Of a DNA stretch of 64,000 nt, positions 60,036 through 64,000 are shown piece by piece. How positions within the stretch are numbered: the first letter of the stretch is position 1; every line of letters starts with the position of its first letter. Both the position numbers and the translations under genes were made by a program. Source of the stretch: Polyangia bacterium (GTDB taxonomy: Bacteria; Myxococcota_A; Polyangia; Nannocystales; Nannocystaceae); contig JAUIKS010000029.1 in assembly GCA_030430565.1 (NCBI GenBank), positions 1-64,000 of the forward strand, read 5' to 3'. Below the pieces are notes generated by a model, which was not told the DNA's origin, made no database searches, and was given only the letters and a program-made list of their open reading frames with translations.

Positions 60036-61211
60036 TTGGTGGTGGTCGCGTCGCGCCTCGCCCGATCCCTCGTGATCGCGCTCGTCCTGCTCGTCTCGCT
60101 GCGCGCGCTGCCCTCGGCCTGGTGCGCGCGCGAGGCCGACGCGCTGCTGCGAGACGAGCTGGCGAGCCAGCGCGCGCTCGCGCGCGGGATGGATCGCTGG
60201 CTCGCGGAGGATCTGAATCAAGACGACTTCCTGACGGGCAGCGCGCGCTTCGACGGCGAGTGGCTGTTCGGCACCTACATGATGGGCGCGCTCGGCTACG
60301 GGCAGACCGCGCTCGCCCACCCGGAGCTCGAGCAGCATCACGCCGAGCTGATGGCGCGCTGCCTCGACCGACTGCGCTCCGAGCCCGCGCGCGCCTTCGA
60401 TCGCGCGGCGTGGGGCCACGACCCGATCGAGGATCTGGGCTCGTCGCGGGCCCACGCGGCCTACCTCGGCTACCTCAACCTCGCGCTCTCGCTGCACCGC
60501 GCGCTCGCGCCGGACTCTCGACACGCCCAGCTCAACGACCGCGTCAGCGCGCATCTCGATCGCCTGCTGCGCGCCAGCCCGAAGGGCCTGCTCGAGACCT
60601 ACCCGCGCGAGACCTACCCGGTCGACAACGCCGCCGTGGTCGCCTCGCTCGCGCTGCACGAGCGCGCGACCGGGCGCTCGCACGCGGCCGCGCTCGCGCG
60701 CTGGCGCGCGAGCTTTGAGGCGCTGCGAGACCCCGCGACCGGCCTGCTGCACCAGCGCGTCAGCGCCCAGAGTCTGCGCCCGTACGACCAGCCGCGCGGC
60801 TCCGGCAGCGCGCTCGCGGTTTACTTCCTGTCCTTCGGGCTCCCCGAGCAGTCCGCCGCGCTCTACGAGTCGGTCCACGAGCACCTGCAGCGCCCCGGCG
60901 CGCTGCTCGGCTTCGCTGCGACCCGCGAGTACCCGGTCGGCGCGCCTGGCCGGGGCGACATCGACTCGGGCCCCGTGCTGCTCGGCGTCAGCGTCTCCGC
61001 GACCGGCTTCGCGCTCGGGGCCAGCCGGGCCCACGAGGACGCCGCGAGCTTCACGGGCAACTGGGCGACCGCCTACCTGTTCGGGGCCCCCGTCGACCAG
61101 GGCGGCGCCCGCAACTTCGCGCTCGGCGGGCCCATCGGCGACGCGATCATGTTCGCCATGCTGACGGCGCGCCCCGTGAAGAGCTGGCCCAAAACACAGG
61201 TGAGACAATGA
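60036..61211 (+). CDS. Secreted or anchored alpha/alpha-toroid protein
   Basis: About 391 residues from a TTG at 60036 (GGGGCAGG upstream); GTGs at 60039 and 60042 are alternatives. An N-terminal signal/anchor (SLVIALVLLVSLRALPSAWC) precedes helical-hairpin repeats (FGTYMMGALGYGQTALAHPE; RAHAAYLGYLNLALSLHRAL; VDNAAVVASLALHERATGRS) and a GGPIGDAIMFAMLTARP ending. It resembles toroid-fold enzymes of the linalool dehydratase-like type, tentatively. It overlaps the small membrane protein by 4 nt. Confidence 0.65.
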   Translation: MVVVASRLARSLVIALVLLVSLRALPSAWCAREADALLRDELASQRALARGMDRWLAEDLNQDDFLTGSARFDGEWLFGTYMMGALGYGQTALAHPELEQHHAELMARCLDRLRSEPARAFDRAAWGHDPIEDLGSSRAHAAYLGYLNLALSLHRALAPDSRHAQLNDRVSAHLDRLLRASPKGLLETYPRETYPVDNAAVVASLALHERATGRSHAAALARWRASFEALRDPATGLLHQRVSAQSLRPYDQPRGSGSALAVYFLSFGLPEQSAALYESVHEHLQRPGALLGFAATREYPVGAPGRGDIDSGPVLLGVSVSATGFALGASRAHEDAASFTGNWATAYLFGAPVDQGGARNFALGGPIGDAIMFAMLTARPVKSWPKTQVRQ

Positions 61212-61459
61212 CGGGAGGCTCGCGCCACCCGCTCCGCCGCGCGGCCCCGCCGCTGCTGCTCGCGGCCGCCGTCTGCCTCGCGCACGCGCTCGCCGGGCCG
61301 CGGATGATCGACCACGGCGTCGCGCCGGCGCTGCTCTCGGGTCACGGCGGGCTGACGCCCGTCCTGCTCGCGCTCGCGTTCCTGCTGACGCGCCTGTTCG
61401 CCGCGCTGCTGCTCGCCTGCCTGCCCGCGGCGCTGCTCTGGGCGCTCTGGCGACGCTGA
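61208..61459 (+). CDS. Small membrane protein
   Basis: An 83-residue protein with ATGA overlap to the upstream gene. Two hydrophobic helices (PPLLLAAAVCLAHALAG and LLALAFLLTRLFAALLLACL). Probably a membrane partner of the upstream toroid protein. No family recognised. Confidence 0.6.
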   Translation: MTGGSRHPLRRAAPPLLLAAAVCLAHALAGPRMIDHGVAPALLSGHGGLTPVLLALAFLLTRLFAALLLACLPAALLWALWRR

Positions 61460-61509
61460 CGCGCGCCGCCACGCGGTCGCGCGCGCTGACGCGCCTCGTG
61501 GAGTTTAAA

Positions 61510-61531
61510 CAGTTTAGTCTTGACTAAACTG
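61510..61531. promoter_or_regulatory. Perfect palindromic operator for the GbsR/MarR regulator
   Basis: CAGTTTAGTC-TT-GACTAAACTG, 10-bp arms, 26 nt before the regulator start, in an AT-rich promoter window. MarR/GbsR proteins bind such palindromes and usually repress their own operon. Confidence 0.75.
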
Positions 61532-61556
61532 TACGAACTGATTAACCAAACTAGCA

Positions 61557-62066
61557 GTGGCGAGACGAGTTCGTGAACAGGACGTTCAGGCCTTCGCCGA
61601 GGAGGTCGCGCTCTACTACGAGTCCGGCGGCCTGCCGCGGATCCCCGCGCGCGTGCTCGGCTGGCTCATGGTCTGCGACCCGCCCCAGCAGACCGCCGCC
61701 GAGCTCGTCGAGGCGCTCTCGATCAGCAAGGCCTCGGCGAGCAACACCCTGCGCCTCTTGCAGTCGCTGCGCCTGATCGAGCGCGCGCCGAGCGGCAGCG
61801 GCCGCGCGGCCGCCTACCGGCTGTGCGACGACGGCTTCACCGGCCTGTTCGAGCGCAAGCTGCAGGCGCTGACCGCGTTCCGACCGCTCGCGGACCGCGG
61901 CCTCGCGCTGCTCGGCGCCGACTCCGAGCGCGCGCGCCGGCTCCGAGAGTCCCGCGCGCTCAACCGGTTTTGGGAGCGCGAGCTCCCCAGGCTGACCGCC
62001 AAGTGGCGGCGCCAGCGAAGACGCCTCGCCAAGGACGGCTTCCCTGTCGAGGAGGATGACGCGTGA
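61557..62066 (+). CDS. GbsR/MarR-family transcriptional regulator
   Basis: A 169-residue protein from a GTG at 61557. A winged HTH lies around residues 35-85 (IPARVLGWLMVCDPPQQTAA, LVEALSISKASASNTLRLLQ, SLRLIERAPSGSGRAAAYRL), followed by a helical dimerisation tail, as in GbsR-like regulators of drug exporters. It overlaps the ABC ATPase by 4 nt and likely controls the whole operon. Confidence 0.85.
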   Translation: MARRVREQDVQAFAEEVALYYESGGLPRIPARVLGWLMVCDPPQQTAAELVEALSISKASASNTLRLLQSLRLIERAPSGSGRAAAYRLCDDGFTGLFERKLQALTAFRPLADRGLALLGADSERARRLRESRALNRFWERELPRLTAKWRRQRRRLAKDGFPVEEDDA

Positions 62067-62938
62067 TCGACGTCGAGGAGCTCATCTACACCTACCCCGG
62101 CGCGCCGGCGCCGACCGTCCGGGGCATCTCGTTCACGATCGCCGACGGCGAGGTCTTCGGCTTCCTCGGCCCCAGCGGGGCCGGGAAGTCGACGACGCAG
62201 AAAGTGCTCACGCGGCTGCTCCCGGGCTTTCAGGGCCGCGTCGAGGTCATGGGTAAGCCGCTGAGCTCGTGGGGCGCCGACTACTTCACGCGCATCGGCG
62301 TCAGCTTCGAGTCGCCCAACCACTACCTCAAGCTGACCGCGCGCGAGAACCTCCGCTACTTCCGCAGCCTGTACGAAGGGCCCTGTGAGGAGGTCGAGAC
62401 CGTGCTCGACTGGGTCGACCTGGGCGCGCACATCGACAAGCGCGTCAGCGACTTCTCGAAGGGCATGAAGAACCGCCTCAACTTCGCGCGCAGCCTGCTG
62501 CACCGCCCGCGGCTGTGGTTCCTCGACGAGCCGACCGCCGGCCTCGACCCGGTCAACGCGCGGCGCGTGCAGGAGCTGGTGCGCCAGCGCCAGCGCGAGG
62601 GCATCACGACCTTCTTGACGACCCACGACATGCACATCGCCAGCGAGCTCTGCGACCGCGTCGCGTTCATCGTCGACGGTCAGCTCGAGGTCATCGACGC
62701 CCCCGCGGCGCTGCGCAAGGCCTACGGCCGACGCGAGGTCGAGCTGACCTACACGACAGGTGATCCCCAGGACCCCGCGCGCGCGATCGAGTCGCGGCGC
62801 TTCCCGCTCGACGGCCTCGCCGACGCGGCCGAGTTCCAGCGCCTGCTCCGCGAGACCCGGGTCGAGACCCTGCACAGCCAGGAGACCACGCTCGAGGACG
62901 TGTTCATCCAGGTCACCGGCAGGAGCCTGCAGGCGTGA
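62063..62938 (+). CDS. ABC exporter ATP-binding protein
   Basis: A 291-residue protein. Walker A GPSGAGKST, Q-loop region, signature SDFSKGMKNRLNFARSLLHR (a KGM variant of the ABC motif) and Walker B LWFLDEPTAGLD, H-loop TTHDMH. It is a DrrA/multidrug-type ATPase with a C-terminal extension. It powers the two permeases downstream. GTG start overlaps the regulator stop. Confidence 0.92.
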   Translation: MIDVEELIYTYPGAPAPTVRGISFTIADGEVFGFLGPSGAGKSTTQKVLTRLLPGFQGRVEVMGKPLSSWGADYFTRIGVSFESPNHYLKLTARENLRYFRSLYEGPCEEVETVLDWVDLGAHIDKRVSDFSKGMKNRLNFARSLLHRPRLWFLDEPTAGLDPVNARRVQELVRQRQREGITTFLTTHDMHIASELCDRVAFIVDGQLEVIDAPAALRKAYGRREVELTYTTGDPQDPARAIESRRFPLDGLADAAEFQRLLRETRVETLHSQETTLEDVFIQVTGRSLQA

Positions 62939-63669
62939 GCGTCTCGACGCGCCGCCTGGCCGCCAGCCTCGCGCTCGACGTGCGCCTCCAGGCGCAGAGC
63001 AAGCTCTACGCGATCGGGCTGTTCGCCGCGGTCCTGCTCGGCCTCGGCACGCGCTGGCTGCTCAGCGTCAGCGAGCACCCCGACGCCTACGTCGCGCCCG
63101 CGCTCGCGGCCTTCTACGTGCTCGGGGTCGGCGGCACGACCTACATGTTCGGGGCCGCGACGATCCTCATGGAGAAGGGCGAGGGCACCCTGCACGCGCT
63201 GCGCGTCAGCCCGCTGCGCCGGCGCGAGTACGTGCTCTCGAAGATCATCACGCTCACCGCCTTCGCCACGGTCGAGAGCGCGGTCATCTACCTGATCGCC
63301 GGGGGGCTCGGCGTCCCCCCGCTCCCGCTGCTCGCGGGCGTGCTCATGCTCGGCGTGCTCTACACGCTCATCGGCCTCGGGCAGTCGGCGGCGCACGACT
63401 CGATGACGTCGTTCTTGTTCCCCTGGGCGGTGCTGAGCTCGCTGATCATCCAGCTCCCGGTGCTCTCCATCGTCGACCTCGGCCCGTCCTGGCTGTGGCA
63501 CCTGATCCCGACCCAGGCGCCGATCCTCGTCATGCTCTCCGCGGCGCGACCGCTCTCCGTCGGGCAGTGGGTGTACGTCGCGCTGATGGGCGCCGCGTCC
63601 ATCACGGTCGCGGCGCTGTGGTGCCGCGCCCGCTTCCGCCGTTACCTCGGGCTCACGGAGGACCGCTGA
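62935..63669 (+). CDS. ABC-2 type permease 1
   Basis: A 244-residue protein with about six membrane segments (LYAIGLFAAVLLGLGTRWLL; ALAAFYVLGVGGTTYMFGAA; LLAGVLMLGVLYTLIGLGQS; FLFPWAVLSSLIIQLPVLSI). The EKGEGTLHALRVSPLRRREY loop is typical of fluoroquinolone/daunorubicin-type ABC-2 permeases. GTG start overlaps the ATPase gene. Confidence 0.88.
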   Translation: MSVSTRRLAASLALDVRLQAQSKLYAIGLFAAVLLGLGTRWLLSVSEHPDAYVAPALAAFYVLGVGGTTYMFGAATILMEKGEGTLHALRVSPLRRREYVLSKIITLTAFATVESAVIYLIAGGLGVPPLPLLAGVLMLGVLYTLIGLGQSAAHDSMTSFLFPWAVLSSLIIQLPVLSIVDLGPSWLWHLIPTQAPILVMLSAARPLSVGQWVYVALMGAASITVAALWCRARFRRYLGLTEDR

Positions 63670-64000
63670 TGCTCACCGTGCTGATCAACGACCTCCGCCG
63701 GCTGGTGCGCGACCAGTTCATGGTCGGCGCCGCGCTCTTCATCGTGCTCATCAGCGTCGCCATGCGCTTCGCGCTGCCGGCCGTCGCGACGGCCCTGCGC
63801 GAGGGCGGCGGCTTCGAGCTCGAGGCCTACTTCCCGCTGTTCGCGAGCTACAACGCCTTCGCTATCGGGAGCGTGCTGACCGGGCTCATCCTCGGCGTCC
63901 TGCTGCTCGAGAACCGCGAGCAGGGCACGATCTCCGCGCTGCGGGTCTCGCCCCTCTCGATCCGGAGGTTCCTCGTCATCGAGTCCGTGTTCGCCTACGT
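63669..64000 (+). CDS. ABC-2 type permease 2, cut by the window end
   Basis: An ATG at 63669 shares one base with the previous stop (TGATG). The 110 residues visible (LINDLRRLVRDQFMVGAALF, then GSVLTGLILGVLLLENREQG and TISALRVSPLS) have two membrane helices and the same cytosolic E-x-G-T-x-x-A-L-R-V-S-P loop as the first permease. The gene continues beyond 64000. The pair suggests a heterodimeric exporter. Confidence 0.85.
   Translation, partial: MLTVLINDLRRLVRDQFMVGAALFIVLISVAMRFALPAVATALREGGGFELEAYFPLFASYNAFAIGSVLTGLILGVLLLENREQGTISALRVSPLSIRRFLVIESVFAY

Noticed and set aside
1..64000. tRNA, rRNA, insertion sequence or transposase
   Set aside because: None could be supported by eye on either strand; the HTH at the end of the 25828 product resembles transposase HTHs but is part of a larger protein.

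Overview
The window is high-GC, tightly packed bacterial DNA. Three things suggest a myxobacterium-like organism (Myxococcota, probably the Nannocystis/Haliangium side): lipoproteins with long Ser/Thr/Asp-rich linkers and Cys-rich 'C-DD-EC' starts, RCC1-repeat lipoproteins, and large STAND/CHAT/caspase-type proteins. This is inferred from style only; there is no rRNA or tRNA gene to confirm it.

Left end (1-9909): the tail of a CRISPR array and a type I-G (formerly I-U) CRISPR-Cas locus. The interference genes look complete: cas3 with a C-terminal HD domain, csx17/cas8, csb1/cas7 and csb2/cas5-cas6. The adaptation module is wrecked. A truncated cas4 nuclease domain is joined out of frame to the C-terminal part of cas2, and cas1 is gone. 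A DUF6602-type nuclease-like gene sits just before cas3.

Accessory region (9910-19903): an unfamiliar 882-residue protein with an HTH-like N terminus, preceded by three successive inverted repeats; two lipoproteins; a small Fis-type HTH operon facing an Xre-type HTH gene across an AT-rich promoter; two PD-(D/E)XK nuclease-like genes, one preceded by 20-bp iteron-like repeats.

Contractile tail-like locus (19904-57234): a long minus-strand operon (55160 down to 33103) encodes sheath, tube, a chaperone-like protein, gpD-like hub, a DNA-circulation/gpN-like hub, gpV spike, gp25, baseplate J, a tail-end protein, a fibre and several structural unknowns. It ends with three probable cargo genes: an M15 peptidoglycan peptidase, a peptidoglycan-binding lysozyme-like protein and a caspase-fold cysteine-peptidase-like protein. 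A plus-strand operon (19904-28041) carries a CHAT protease-like protein, a membrane-anchored STAND ATPase with 15 WD40 repeats, and a second caspase-like paralogue. Between them lie RCC1 lipoprotein genes (one decayed), a membrane protein, an acidic-tailed unknown and a DUF2589 gene. I see no capsid, terminase, integrase or portal gene, no canonical AAA+ ATPase and no obvious tape measure. I therefore read it as a domesticated contractile injection/tailocin-like particle of unusual make-up, not a prophage. Two pairs of exact or near-exact repeats flank it (19440/58077 and 19603/55560).

Right end (58229-64000): a probably 5'-truncated alpha/alpha-toroid protein, a NUDIX hydrolase, another toroid-like secreted protein, a small membrane protein, then a GbsR/MarR regulator with a perfect palindromic operator, followed by an ABC exporter (ATPase plus two permeases, the last cut by the window end).
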